The notes under the pieces are model-generated. The model worked only from the letters and a program-made list of their open reading frames with translations. It made no database searches and was not told where the DNA came from. Positions 10,702 through 22,764 of a stretch of 64,000 bases of DNA are shown one piece after another. The stretch is from Capillidium heterosporum. Its lineage: Eukaryota; Entomophthoromycota; Entomophthoromycetes; Entomophthorales; Capillidiaceae. The stretch's first letter is position 1, and every line of letters starts with the position of its first letter. The stretch spans positions 1,364,001 through 1,428,000 of the forward strand of contig WBMQ01000005.1 in assembly GCA_016630905.1 (NCBI GenBank), in the 5' to 3' direction. The translations under genes and the position numbers were made by a program.

Positions 10702-13165
10702 CTACTTTTTGAATCCTAGACCAGCGTAGTACCCGTTGAAGTCAACTCGAGTGACTAAATTGAGGTAGGTAGGACAGTAGACGGTGCCATAGAACTGAAG
10801 TGCTTTCAAAAAGGTCTGGACGTGGTACTGGAAGTTGGCTTCCAACTGATTGACTTTCTTTAAAGTCACTACTTCGTCATCAACTTCCGATTCCACCAGC
10901 TGGGTCAATTTTTGGCAAGTCATCATCAACTTGTGGTAGATCTATATAAATATAAAGTTAGTATACCAACCATCAAAATAAAATCCAAAATTTACCCCAA
11001 CCAGCTTGGAGTTCGTCAGCATAGCAGCTTTGAGGCAGGTGTCCAAAAAATTGGCGTGGACTTCGAAAACTTGATCGGCCGTCTCCACCGAACTCAATTT
11101 GTGGCGCAGTATCTGGCAGTTGGGTTCGAGGACCTCGACCGAGACATAATAATGGATGGCCTGGACCAAGTTCAACATGGCGTGACGTAGTCGATGGACA
11201 CTCCCGTACCACAGCTTGCGGGCCCCACTCGGGTGGGCATCAGATCCAAGTCCATTGGATCCGAGTCGACGTCCTACTGGTCTTAGGTCGACGCCAGGGG
11301 GTATGCTCCGACCAGGCTCGCTGCAGCTGCTGTTCGCCGAACTTGAGTTGAAGTAGCATGCGGAAGATGAGCTGGTACTTGGTCAATGATTTGCGGCTTA
11401 CCACCAGCGAATAGGGGAACTGGGTTCGGAAGTCTAAGGTTAAGGTTTCGACACCTAATATGATGAGTGAGTGAGAAAAAGTTGTAAATTAAAGTTACCA
11501 GTCAGCTGGTATTGGGTTGGTATGTCGTCGACCAAGGTTTCAAAGACCTTTTCCAGTTCGATGTCTCCTTCCTCCAATGGGGGCCGGTCACTGTCGATGG
11601 TATGGATGCCTTCAGTGGCTACAATCTTGCGGATGTGGTCGACTAATCTGAGGTGCTTCAGAGTCACCACTACGTCCTCCTTGTCGGGGTCATAGTAGGT
11701 TACACTGGCTGGGTTCCGTAGACTGAGGTCGAGTAACGATTGCAGCTTGGTTATTGAGGCTTGGGTGGCCGGTTTGGCCAATTCTTCCGCGGCCAAGTCC
11801 AAGAAGTGGGTGAAAAAGTCGGACTGCTCCAGGAAGAAGTAGCGCTTCAACGCGCTGAAATTTTTGTTAGCCAGGAATATTACTGTAAATTACCTCAGTT
11901 TGGACAATAAAGCTTTGTCTTTGAAGAGGAAGGCTAAGAAGGATCGGTTGGCGTCAATGTAAGCAGCGTCAATGACCTTGAAATAGCTTTGAAGAAGTTA
12001 GGTAGGTTTACTTTGCAAATCTACCTCTGGATGTCCTGAGATGCCGGATCAGTATCGAGCTGATGGTTGGGTTGGGATTTGTCCAAGCTATTACATTCCT
12101 TCAACACGTTCCAGTACTTACCGGCGTTCAGAACTTTGTCGCTAAAACTCAGTAGGAATCTGGGGATCATGGTTGTCCGCAACGTATATCTCTGCTGCCA
12201 GTAGGCCTCGTTGAAATCGGCGTTGAGGATCGCTTTGTTGATGTTCTTCTCCTTGATCATAAACTCTTGGTAGGGATCTACAATCTCCCCCAGATGAATC
12301 CAGCTCGACAATTGGTTCAAAAAGGGATGCCAAGCTGCCCCTAACAGGTACTGATATAGTTGACTCGTCTCAGGGTCCCTTTATCAAGGTTAGTTGAAGT
12401 GAATATTGCAAATATTTCTAAACTACAATCAAAAATACAAAACTCTATGATAGAAACAATAGGCTCAAATAAAAGGTTTACCCACTGTTCAAAGTCAAAG
12501 CTCTGTAGATGAGATCCAGCGTTCCACCTCCTTTTGGAAATCGAGTCCCATTGCCAATGCCGAATTGTTCAATTAAGTTGTTGAGTGATCTGAAGGTGGA
12601 TAAAGTTGGGCTGAAATGGTACCATAATTGGTTCAGACCCAACATGTTGGATCTATGTTTCGTCTCCAACTGTGCCAACAACAAATAATACTCCTTGACC
12701 AATCCCTCCACCGCACATGCTAAAGCTTGGTTTATCAGTCCACTTTCAAAGAAGGTAAGTCGATCGCAGAAATTGTTGATCTCATTCAAGTACTTTATAC
12801 AAGGTATCACTCGCAGCACTATAGCCCCTTGGCTACTATCCATATCGGGAAGTTGGCTCGGCTGCACCGTCTGTTCCAAGCTTATGTAATTTCCATCCAA
12901 GCCATAGAGTAAGGATAATAGGTCTTCCACCAGTAGTTGTTCCTGCTCCAAGGTACTGAAGTTAGTCAGAGGTGGTACTTGTCCATAGTTGGCGCTAGGG
13001 TGGGTTGGGATGTACTTGTAGAAAGGGGAGGGTAAGTCGACATCTACTTTTTATGAAAGTTAGTCGTAGCCCTTTAAGCTATCAATTTTTACTTAGTGGA
13101 TTTGATTTTGTCTTCTGGTGGCTAGTATCGGCACTGTTGTTGGACCCTTGTGAAGTTAAACTCAT
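10702..13165 (-). CDS. GCP2: Gamma-tubulin complex component 2 (GCP2/Spc97/Alp4)
   Basis: Seven exons on the minus strand: 13165-13093, 13046-12482, 12378-12025, 11986-11894, 11854-11499, 11454-10996 and 10941-10702, about 712 residues. The GRIP1 region starts EQEQLLVEDLLSLLYGLDG and holds FESGLINQALACAVEGLVKEY; GRIP2 features are FPYSLVVSRKSLTKYQLIFR, YYVSVEVLEPNCQILRHKL and FLDTCLKAAMLTN. These are diagnostic for GCP2 rather than GCP3. It builds the gamma-tubulin small complex that nucleates microtubules at the spindle pole. Exon 6 has one surplus base in the G run 11297-11301: before it the frame reads WSEHTP, after it GVDLRPVGRRLGS leads correctly into the helical repeats. One homopolymer error restores a full protein. 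Shorter than many fungal GCP2 proteins; the linker after the first exon is brief. Confidence 0.9.
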
Positions 13166-14137
13166 CTATCTATTGGTAAGTGTTCTTCTAAAGTTGGCTA
13201 TAAGATGTTGTCAAGGTTTTGGAGTTTACCTTATAAATTTTTGAAGAAAAATTGACGTCATATATGTTTGGGGAACTAGAGTTGGAAAGGTAATTTCCCT
13301 TTAAAACCAAAATGAAGTATATGATAGTAAAGCTTTGATACATACCGCTTGAATAACTACATAAACTAATACATTAGCCTAAAAAATGATGAGTCATGGA
13401 TGTACCAGTTTTATATCATCATATATACCATCTTTTAAATCTATTGAATAAGTAGAAAGTTTAATATGGCGTATTAATTACAATCAATTGTAAATTAACT
13501 ACTTTATCTTCCATATCTAAGCTATATACATATACATAGTAGCTAATAATATGTAGAACTACAGTGCACTACAGCTTTTAGTACCTTCAGCTTGTATATA
13601 GATACAAAAACATCGAATTCTTAAAAGCATATAGCATCCGATCAAATGGATTTAAAACTAGTGACCTTGGAGGAAAACCTTCTAATGCTGTAAAAAGATA
13701 TACTAATAATTACAAAGCTAAGTAGGTATCGTTTAGCAACCCAATTGAGTTCAATTTGCAAGCTTACAAAATAGATGGACAAAGGTTAGGTTGGCTTGAA
13801 GGATTTTGAATCGTAGATGGGCGTGTCAAAGTCAAGCTAGCTAAGACTTCAAACGAGTAGATACACTACTATCGGACCATCTTAACTTTCTCTCCAAGTA
13901 TATGCAACCTTTAAACTAGACAACATATGCCTTTATGAAGTGTCCTATTGGTTGGATTGAAAGCGAACCTCAAAGCTTAATAAGTCCATATTTGGAAGGT
14001 GCATTTCAAAGCTTTTGACACGCAGTAGCATTCCCAATATCTGATAAGCTCACTAATGATTTCAAAACAACTTTTGACTGTATCTTTCTTTGTTACAAAG
14101 TTCATATTCAACTCTTTTCAAACTTTCAACCTAAAAG
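13166..14137. other. Intergenic, GCP2 upstream / UGT upstream
   Basis: Divergent spacer of about 970 bases. The first 100 bases continue the moderate composition of the GCP2 5' region; the rest is AT-rich. An ATG-initiated frame at 14056-14283 overlaps the UGT start in another frame; it could act as an upstream ORF if transcription begins before it. No other signal seen. Confidence 0.4.
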
Positions 14138-15817
14138 ATGAAGGCAATAATCCAACTGTTCTACCTACTCCAAGTACTATTCCTATATACTTCAACTTCA
14201 GCTCTTCAACCCAAGTATACGATTCTCATCAACTCGGACATAGGTGGCAATTCCCACTTAAAGCCTTTACTGATAACAGGTAAACAATTAGCTGAGCGAG
14301 GTCACAGAATAGCTTACGCCGGGTTCAAAGACAACCAGAAATTCGTTGAGAGTTTTGATATTCAATTCATTGACTTGGGTACTAACCCTTTCGATCTAGC
14401 TTTTATCAAAAAGTACCAACAGCTAGCTTCAAAAGATGGAGGTAAAGTTAAGTTCAAGTTACATTCCTTAGTGTTCAGTAAGCTACTGACCGACTCCTAC
14501 ACCCACCTCTTCCCCAAGCTGAACACCACTATCGATTCCTTAAATCCCGATCTGATGCTCTGCGACTTTTTTTCGCCTACTTGTAGAGAACTGGCTCTAC
14601 ACAAAAATAAACCTTTGATAACTGGGTTCCAGACCATCGATATGTTTGATATAGTTTCAGCTAGCTACAAGACTATCAGTAGGGAGTTTGGCCCAGCTAC
14701 CACTTTGAACTTGAGCTTTTGGGAACGACTGTATCATCAAGTATATATCCCATTGAAGTACGACTACCACTATAGAGAATTTGTAGGCGATATGAACAAG
14801 GTCCGTAAAAGTTTCAACATGACAGAACAGCCGCACCCCTTGGGTAAATTTTATGAGAGTTTGGGAATATCAAGTAGCTACCTTGGTTTCGAAACTCCAG
14901 TTCACATACCACCTTACATAAAACTGATGGGTCCTTTCCTTTCCAACTCTACCAGCACCTTGGATCATGGATTAGAAACATTCTTTGAAACCAAGTCAAG
15001 TGTATTGTACATAGGATTTGGTTCCAACGTCCAACTTTTCCAAGCTGAGATAAAGAATTTGTTGAGTTTGATCCAAGCTGGCTTGGAAAACAAATTGATC
15101 GATGGAGTAGTGTGGGGATTAGGTCGGACTCGCATTGAAAACTTCCCAAAGACTATTCAACTTGACGGAGAAATTTTAGACTCATTCCAGCTTTTGGATG
15201 GGAACCATACGACTATACGGCTACTACGATGGGCACCTCAACCGGAAATTTTAAATCAGGAGAACTGCAAGGTATTTGTAACCCATGCTGGACTAGAATC
15301 GGCTATTGAAGCCATTTCCACTAAAACCAAACTTCTCATGATGCCTATGTCGGCCGACCAACCTCGTAATGCCATGAAACTATTGGAACTTGGGGTTGGT
15401 AAATACTTTGATCGGTTCAACTTCAACTTCCAAGAAGATTACCAAAAATTTAAAGAAGTGGTTATGGATACTTCAGGGGAGATTAAATATAGCTTGGACA
15501 AAGCAAACTTTATATTGAAAAGTCAAAGTAAAAACGGATTGAAGGTCGTGGATCTAGTTGAGGATTATGTAAAACTGGCTAAAATGTGTAGGAAATCTAA
15601 ACCCCATGTGTATGGAGAACTGCCTTGTGAGTTGGAGCACCTGGTACCTAAATCTTTGGAAATGAATTGGATCCTAGCTAATAACTTGGATCTCTATCTG
15701 TTTGTGGTGATAGTTTCGATCCTTATATTGGTTGGCTTTATCTATTTTGCTAGATATTTAGTTAAATTTTGGTCAAATAGTAGTGAAAAGAAGAAACCAC
15801 AGTTGAAAAAGGAGTGA
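14138..15817 (+). CDS. Membrane-anchored UDP-glycosyltransferase (GT1/UGT family)
   Basis: Intronless, 559 residues. The N-terminus is a hydrophobic signal peptide (about residues 1-22). GGNSHLKP at about 36-43 provides the N-domain histidine typical of UGTs. The C-domain carries the UGT signature: RWAPQPE (364-370), VTHAGLES (381-388) and DQPRN (407-411), where the nucleotide sugar binds. A single transmembrane helix lies at about 526-548, followed by a short lysine-rich cytosolic tail (SSEKKKPQLKKE). Signal peptide plus C-terminal anchor and basic tail is the topology of animal ER UGTs, unlike the soluble sterol glucosyltransferases of most fungi. It probably transfers a sugar from UDP-sugar to a small lipophilic acceptor at the ER lumen face; sugar and acceptor cannot be read from the sequence. 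The tail is not a canonical KKxx motif. Confidence 0.9.
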   Translation: MKAIIQLFYLLQVLFLYTSTSALQPKYTILINSDIGGNSHLKPLLITGKQLAERGHRIAYAGFKDNQKFVESFDIQFIDLGTNPFDLAFIKKYQQLASKDGGKVKFKLHSLVFSKLLTDSYTHLFPKLNTTIDSLNPDLMLCDFFSPTCRELALHKNKPLITGFQTIDMFDIVSASYKTISREFGPATTLNLSFWERLYHQVYIPLKYDYHYREFVGDMNKVRKSFNMTEQPHPLGKFYESLGISSSYLGFETPVHIPPYIKLMGPFLSNSTSTLDHGLETFFETKSSVLYIGFGSNVQLFQAEIKNLLSLIQAGLENKLIDGVVWGLGRTRIENFPKTIQLDGEILDSFQLLDGNHTTIRLLRWAPQPEILNQENCKVFVTHAGLESAIEAISTKTKLLMMPMSADQPRNAMKLLELGVGKYFDRFNFNFQEDYQKFKEVVMDTSGEIKYSLDKANFILKSQSKNGLKVVDLVEDYVKLAKMCRKSKPHVYGELPCELEHLVPKSLEMNWILANNLDLYLFVVIVSILILVGFIYFARYLVKFWSNSSEKKKPQLKKE

Positions 15818-17024
15818 TCAAGGTGCTTAGCGTACTACTTGGTTTTTAAATAAAGCTTTATATATGCTTTATATGAATTAAATGCAATTGTTCCTATATA
15901 TTAAACTTTAATCATAAGTAATACATTTTGATACATAAATTTATTTGCATATCCCCTGCTCAGATGTATATGTTTGAAATTTCTATTAACCAAGTTTGTT
16001 TGGTGCCAATATTTGTACGATTTTTAGTAAGCAATGGAAATAGGAATAATAATTCAAGCTACTTTTGCAAGGGTTTTGAATCATTATAGATATTCAATTG
16101 CTTGAGGAGGATATGTCCATGAACTTCTTCCTCACTATAAAATATCTATAAAATATAATGAAAGTTGTAGAAATATACATAAGATGTTGAATCTTTTCTT
16201 TTCATGTAATTTTATAATATCAAAATCGAATGTGACATCGTATAAGATAAGCATTTGAATTACATGATATCTTTAAAGTAACTAGGATAGCTTTGAAGAT
16301 GTACCAACAAAGCTATGGATTTTTCTTAAGTAATTCTATAGTCTTAGGTCAATTATGGCCTTTGTTTTACTTGATAGACAAGTAAAGGAAAAAACGATAA
16401 CACGATGGCAAAAAGACTACATATGTATATTGGGTTTTAATGTAGTCATCAAATAGAGTAGATTCTCCAACATTGGTATGATCTCAATTCCAAATAGAAA
16501 TACTTATCTTTGGTTGAACAATTGAGAACATATTGCTGATGAAGTTCAAGACGGTTAGCGCTTTAGCACCTATTTTAGTAATGGATCGAGGTAAAGTTGT
16601 TAATATTCAAAAAAAATTCTCTCGCTATCCTGCAGTAAAGTCATGGGAATGAGGGATGATAAATCGATAAAGTACAGTACATGGGAAATCCTTCACTTTG
16701 TTCCAATATAGGCTCGATGACTGACTTGCCAAAGCGCTTTTACAACCTTTCTATTTAGAAGCTACATCGAATAGGAAATGCAGGTTTCAAAAGGAAAATT
16801 GATCAAATTAAAATGAGCGACATATCTAGTAGATAAAACTCGAATTCTTGAGTCGAAGTTGATTGGAAGCTGTACCTTCATGTGGTATTCAGCTATTTTA
16901 TTCCTGACTATTATACCGAAAATTATATCTATAAACGGGTATTGGAAATTCAATTTTGAATAGTATAAGTGCAAAGATTTGAACTTTTAGCCTTTACATC
17001 TTCATCAACTTCCTTTAAACTACG
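15818..17024. other. Intergenic between UGT and third 7TM receptor
   Basis: About 1.2 kb of AT-rich DNA. I see no frame with a domain, no paralogous remnant and no RNA gene. The minus-strand frame at 16762-16974 looks like chance. Confidence 0.35.
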
Positions 17025-18348
17025 ATGCTTGAACTACCGCCACCGAGCAAAGCCTTTCTGGCATTCAAATTAATCGCCCCATACCTCCACACCATCAGCA
17101 TTCTAGCGGCTATTGTACCACTTATGATGATGACGATCCTAAGTACCCAAAGTTTAAACAACTTTTTGTACTAACTTTAGCTAGTGGTCTACAAACGCAA
17201 TATGATCAATCGAATCAGCCTACGGCTCCAAACGGGTATAGCATTCTTAGATCTAACAAACCACTGGGTTGGAAGTTTATACTACGTTACTGAGCCTGGA
17301 CCTTTGTGCGATTTTTTAGGGTTCTACAGGCTCTTTGGTAGAGAAATTTACTGCTTCTTGAATATCGCCATTGCCGTCAATTTACACCTAGTTTTCTTGC
17401 AAGGCAAGCAGTTCAAGCCCCACTGGGAGTTGTACTACTGGGTTGTACCACTAATTTTGTCTTTAGGTCTGTCAGTTCCACCCTACCGTAATTTCCTTTT
17501 ATTACGATTTATTAATAGATATAGGCTTGGGAATTTTTGCTAGAAACATTGATAAATCCTGCTATTTGAATTACTCCCTTCCCTACACTCAACTGCTAAA
17601 CTTCTTTTCGACAGTACTTGTCATGTTAGTCACTATAATTTACTGTCTCACGATTGCGATCTTGGTAGTCTTTAAACTGTGCAAAGGCATCCACATCATA
17701 AAAGCTGGTACAACCAACTCTAATGCAACTAGTGAGAATTCAGTTAGCATGCAGCAGGAATTCATAAGGAAACTTATCCTCCGCATGTAATCTACCTTGC
17801 AATACTACTTACTAACATTTTAGCTCTCTTTATCCTCTATTTTGCTTTCTATGTCTAAGTGGATTTGTCGTCCGAAGTATATGTAATACACTGGGCCATG
17901 ATAACGAGTTCCTGTACATATGGTCGGGGCTCGGTAGCAGTAAGTTTTACTTCAAGGCATATAGCTAAGAAATTTTCCAATAAAAAGCCACTGTTGGTAT
18001 ATTCAACTGTATTGCTTTCCTAGTTGATCCCACTTTCCATCTTGCTTTAGCCCAATGTATTAAGGAAGGGAACCGTCCCGTATACTTCCCTCCTGTAGAT
18101 AAGGATTCTGAAAAAGGTAGATGTTTAAGATGTAAATATATACTAAACTTTACTTAGACGTGATTATGGAGTATGAGGAAACTCCAGAGGAAAAGGCTGA
18201 ATATGCCATCAAGGTTGGGTTGGTGAATAACACTAAGATTTTTTGATATTTGGTATAGGAAGAACTTTTGATTCTTGAAACGGAACTCCAATATTTTAGT
18301 TTCGAATTTGGTTGGCCTATATATATTGCATTTATTGTATACTTATAA
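17025..18348 (+). CDS. Multi-exon 7TM receptor-like protein (fungal cAR/Git3-like type)
   Basis: Seven exons model cleanly: 17025-17142, 17185-17487, 17525-17786, 17824-17939, 17988-18116, 18158-18213 and 18259-18348, giving 357 residues without a stop. Exon 1 gives MLELPPPSKAF and TM1; exon 2 gives TM2, TM3 with CFLNIAIAVNLHLVFLQGK, and TM4 (YYWVVPLILSLGLSVPPY); exon 3 gives TM5 (LLNFFSTVLVMLVTIIYCL); exons 4-5 give TM6 and TM7 (ATVGIFNCIAFLVDP-like). The asparagine- and leucine-rich TM3 end resembles fungal Git3/cAMP-receptor-type 7TM proteins, not the ERY type found at 382. The tail is short and acidic (EYEETPEEKAEYAIK). The second intron may be 31 or 37 nt, depending on the acceptor; the last intron begins GTTGGG and is the least certain. 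Probable plasma-membrane receptor; ligand unknown. Confidence 0.72.
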
Positions 18349-20526
18349 AGTCAACACATCCTAGTAGCAAGTAGTTATAATTCTTGTCAGTTTTATCAAC
18401 GCTTTAATCAATTAATAAACAGAGCATTTGAAGTTTAAAAGATAAAGCTTGTTGGCTCACTGTTTCTCATTTAAAATTTTATTTAACTAAAGCTAAATAT
18501 GCATTTGCTTTTCGCTAACACTATGAGGTAGCTATATTTTGATAGATCAAAAGCTTAGTATATGGGTTTGTGGAATTTCTATTAAAGTGATGTTACATTA
18601 TTAAGGAATCAATAGGCGTTTTCTTTAATAATGATTACTATATATAATTTAACCTATTTATGCTCTTACTTTGATGCTATAGTGTCATAAGAGAGCTACT
18701 TTAGTTTATATGCTCCAACTCATATTATTAGATACGGATCAGATAATAGATTAATCAATATTTTATATTTTCTATAGCTGGATAAAGGGCTTATAATTTA
18801 ACAATTTCCCATATGACCACGCTTTACTTTATATTAAAATTAAGTAGCTCCTTGTGGTATGGTACGCTAGTATCGTATGCTTAGATGTAAAGCTTCGTTA
18901 ACTTTGTATGACTATCTAACAAATTTACCCTACTCATATGCTTGGGTTTCACTATTTCAGCTATCTTGTAGATTTACTAAGCCATCTATTATTTTCCTAT
19001 ACTACTGTGCTTTTACCTACACATCCTCCTTCAGCATTATATCAGCTTTAATGTGTAGTGCTTTGAGGTTTTGCTATTTTCGATGACTTTAAAAGACTAT
19101 GATACTATTAAATTTGAAGCAACTATATTGTGACTCCATTGGCTTGAACTTTTAAATTTTCACTTGAAACTAATATTTTCGGTCAAATTACTATTTTCTC
19201 AATTCTTTAGAGCTGCCGCTTCAAACTTAAGTTAGGTAGTCAACGTATATATGGATCTGGAATTTAATACATCTCTTATAATTGTCATGATTAAATAATA
19301 GCTTCAAAGTTCCACAGTGTAATAATTGCAAGTTATTATATAAGAAGTTTAGGTTTGTATAAAATGAAATACTCGAACTTAGCATTGAATAAAGTATATA
19401 GCATGCAAACATAGTTCTAAGGTTAGTGTGCTAAAATAATTTGAAATAACTTTGTATAATTCAACAGTATAGCTGCCGTAGTATAAAGGCACTTTCCATT
19501 CTGAGGCCTCTGATTAAAATTGTCAAGTTTGACTATTTGAATTAATAACAAATATCAAGAAAGCTTGCAAATTTTTGAGTTATTTTTCAAATCCACAATT
19601 GTAGCAAGGAAGTACTTTTTGGGTATATAAAGCTAAAAATTGAGTAATATATCTATTAACAGTTAAAAGTAAAGATACTTTTGTATATATATCATTTCAA
19701 TTTTCAAATGGGTGCCAAGCCTATGTATCGAAAATAGTGCCTAGTTCTTCCACCAGTACAAATTTATCATAATTCAACCTACATTATTTTTAGAAACTAT
19801 ATATTGTTCTAACAGGGTGAACTACCTTCATCTCCTTGACTTTAAAGTGATCGGTATAAAAGTATATGGGAGTTTCCAATATATTAAGTTTTACTCAACT
19901 ATATAAGGGATGAAAGTTACTCATGTCTTCAAAGGTATTTTTAAATTCTCAGCAAGCTTAAACTTAGTCCCCAAAGCTTTAAAGTGGCTTATTGACTGAT
20001 GAGCTACTTCTGCTATAGACTTATCTGACAATTTAACAACCAAACCAATTAATGAGTCATCCAAGACAAGTAAAATAGACTTCGCCAATACTAGTCGCCA
20101 ATCTAATATATTTTAAAATTGCATTATATAGCAGATAGAAATTTCCTTATATACCTAAGTTTCCATTTATCTAACATGCAATTCCGAAAATAAGAGCTTT
20201 ATAGGCTATTACTTGATGTAAATCCTTTAAAAGAAGCTCATGAGAGCTATCAATCCACCATCTTGCTAATTTTATTTCTAATTTGGTAGTTGCAGTTTGC
20301 GATTATGGAACCATTTCGTTGCATCAGGTCGATTTTCCAATAGATTTACTGTTCTACATAAGAAAGTTCCCATTGCAGTAATTACTACTTCTATTAATAG
20401 CTTTAGCGCAATATGTACAGCCTTTATGTATTTAAGGTGCAGGTATGCACCTCGTTGCCAATTTCAATTCTCTTGCATACGAGTTCAAGCCTATTTACCT
20501 AATATACCCAACCCATCTTCACTTAA
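18349..20526. other. Gene-poor AT-rich stretch upstream of tyrosinase 1
   Basis: About 2.2 kb without a supportable gene. Short frames at 18877-19086 and 20297-20548 have no recognisable domain or splice partners and are treated as chance. Long T/A runs dominate; no repeat array or RNA gene found. Confidence 0.4.
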
Positions 20527-21684
20527 ATGCAACTCAACCTCACCTTGATAATTGGGTTCCTTGTAGGACTGAGCCTAGCTTTAGACCTCCCCTTCTGTGA
20601 CTATAACAAAGTTCGTTTCCGCAAGAATCTCAAGGACATGAAACCAGACGAGATCCAAAGGTATGTTAACGCCGTCAAGAAGCTGAACTCAGGTAGCCGA
20701 CCTACGACTTGGGACAAGTTTATCGCCATGCACGTTGACAACAACTTAATCGCCCATACCTTGACTCCCAACCGACCCTCCATGTTTTTGGCCTGGCACC
20801 GACTCTTTCTCTACATGATCGAGAAAGAGCTGCAGAAGATTGACTCTAGAGTCACCATACCTTACTGGGATTGGACCCGTAGTGCAGACAACATCAACAG
20901 CGATATCGCTTTTACCGATAGACTGTTTGGTGGGGCTTCCCAAAGTAGCAACCAATGCATTGCCAACGGTCAATTTAGAAACTTCAGAGTTGGCGTAACC
21001 TCCGACCAACGCAATGGAGACTTCTGCGTCACCCGTAAAAATAAACTTGAAGGCAAGTTTTACAATTTTAGGGACATCAACGACGTACTGCTCAAATACC
21101 GATCCATCAATGACTTTACCGGATTGGAATTTACTTCGCACGCTCGTATCCACAATACGATTGGTGGAACTATGGGTAATCCATCATCTCCAGGTGATCC
21201 CATCTTCTTCTCGCACCACGCTTTCGTAGATAAGCTGTGGTTCGACTGGCAGAACTGTAACTTAGACGTGTCGAGCACCTATCCCAGCTCACTCAGTACT
21301 CGCATACCGCCTTGGAACGTACCTATCAAGCAAGTAATTGATCCCTTTGATAGATTGTGCTCCGCTTACAAGGAGGAGAACTTCAAGTGGGTTTCGAGAT
21401 CCTTTACTCGCTCTAGCGACGATAAGGTTGTCGTTGATAAGTATATTAAGCCTAATAACGTAACCGACCCTAAGTTATTAGACAAATACGATGAAGCTTA
21501 CATCAAAAAAGGACTTTTGGATATCAATAGTAATCAGAGAGCCACCTCCAATCTGATGGAAGTGCCTGAATTGATCCCCAGTGAGTATTTGGATATGATG
21601 GGCTACGATCGAGCTATGGTCCGTGAAGTCGAACGTAAGAACGCATTGGCTATTAACCAGATTAACCAGCAGTTGATCTTCTAA
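20527..21684 (+). CDS. Secreted tyrosinase (type-3 copper oxidase)
   Basis: Intronless, 385 residues. A signal peptide (about residues 1-19) precedes the mature start near DLPFCDYNK. CuA ligands are His69, His77 and His91, the last in FLAWHRLFLYMIE, followed by VTIPYWDWTRSA. CuB ligands are His205 and His209 in SHARIHNTIGG, and one or both histidines of FFSHHAFVDKLWFDWQ (230-231); this matches the H-x3-H ... HHxxxD tyrosinase pattern. The protein should oxidise phenols or catechols to quinones outside the cell or in the secretory path, for example in melanin or wall cross-linking or attack on host phenolics. There is no large C-terminal shielding domain; only about 90 residues follow the CuB core region. 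GC content is clearly higher than the flanks. First of three tandem family members. Confidence 0.93.
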   Translation: MQLNLTLIIGFLVGLSLALDLPFCDYNKVRFRKNLKDMKPDEIQRYVNAVKKLNSGSRPTTWDKFIAMHVDNNLIAHTLTPNRPSMFLAWHRLFLYMIEKELQKIDSRVTIPYWDWTRSADNINSDIAFTDRLFGGASQSSNQCIANGQFRNFRVGVTSDQRNGDFCVTRKNKLEGKFYNFRDINDVLLKYRSINDFTGLEFTSHARIHNTIGGTMGNPSSPGDPIFFSHHAFVDKLWFDWQNCNLDVSSTYPSSLSTRIPPWNVPIKQVIDPFDRLCSAYKEENFKWVSRSFTRSSDDKVVVDKYIKPNNVTDPKLLDKYDEAYIKKGLLDINSNQRATSNLMEVPELIPSEYLDMMGYDRAMVREVERKNALAINQINQQLIF

Positions 21685-22764
21685 GTCGGTATTAAATTAA
21701 AGTTGCTTTATTAATTTTTTTATGCAGTGTTTCGTTTAGTTCATTCTATAAAGGAAATAGGTTAAACTGTCAATATATTTATCAACTTTATATCGGATTT
21801 ATTGATCTATTGCTTGAAGTATAAGGTGTAGTAGGATCCAATATATATCTAATTTTAAAATTTTGGATTCATAAGTATGGGGTTGAAGTCTGTAAGCCAG
21901 AAAACCTATATTTAAAGTGAAACACTAAAGTATAAATAAGGACACGTCTAAACCACATTCAAAGGATTTATTTTAAGATCTATACAGGTAGCCATTAGCT
22001 TTGAATAGACGTTATATCTGCTATCTTTTAAAGGTCTCGACTTGAGTACCAAAGCTTTTTATGTTTTCAAAGAATACAACTGCCCTAGATAATAGAACTC
22101 AATCCTTTGATTTTGAACTGTCACAATCTAGAACAAGGTTCCTAGCCTATCTGATATTATCACAGCATTCGATTCCATACATGACACCTGTTGCAGGTAG
22201 TACCGACTTGTAATAAAAAACGTTACCAGAACCTTAATTTAATACGTAGTGGCGACCTAGATCTTAAGTGCTGAATATTACCAACCCATACATAAATATA
22301 CAACAGATATTAAGCTGTAAGTTTTTAATAAGACTGTATACTGTATTCCAAAAAACTTATATATTTGTTTTTTACTTTCTATCCAACATACAAACCTCTC
22401 TACTCATCAGTTCATTATACATATATAAGCTAGTAAATCAATACGAATTATCAAATTGATGATTTTTTGTTTAATGAATTTACACCTACCTTTTTTTATT
22501 TGAAAAGGTATGGAGCACGATAATTAAGCACAAAAGTATATCTTTGGCTCTAGTCTTGACAAGGCTTTAAACAGATTAAATTGTACTATCAAACTTTTTT
22601 GTTAGATAGTTAATACTATTTTAGGATTTATATATGAAAAGCTATTGTAAGTTCTATTTAGAATCTTAATGTAGATTCCATTTCGACATATATAAGGAGA
22701 AATATCAACTTTATAGTTTTCTGTAATACCACTTGATAATTTAATTGAATATGTGATTCTCCCT
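21685..22764. other. Intergenic between tyrosinase 1 and the degenerate copy
   Basis: AT-rich spacer of about 1.1 kb. Short frames (such as 22268-22459) carry no recognisable features. Nothing else seen. Confidence 0.35.

Noticed and set aside
14056-14283. ATG-initiated frame overlapping the UGT start
   Set aside because: It overlaps the signal-peptide coding part of a convincing gene in another frame and encodes nothing recognisable; at most an upstream ORF.
20297-20548. Frame of 83 codons directly before tyrosinase 1
   Set aside because: It runs into the tyrosinase start in another frame, has no conserved motif and no equivalent before the other tyrosinases.
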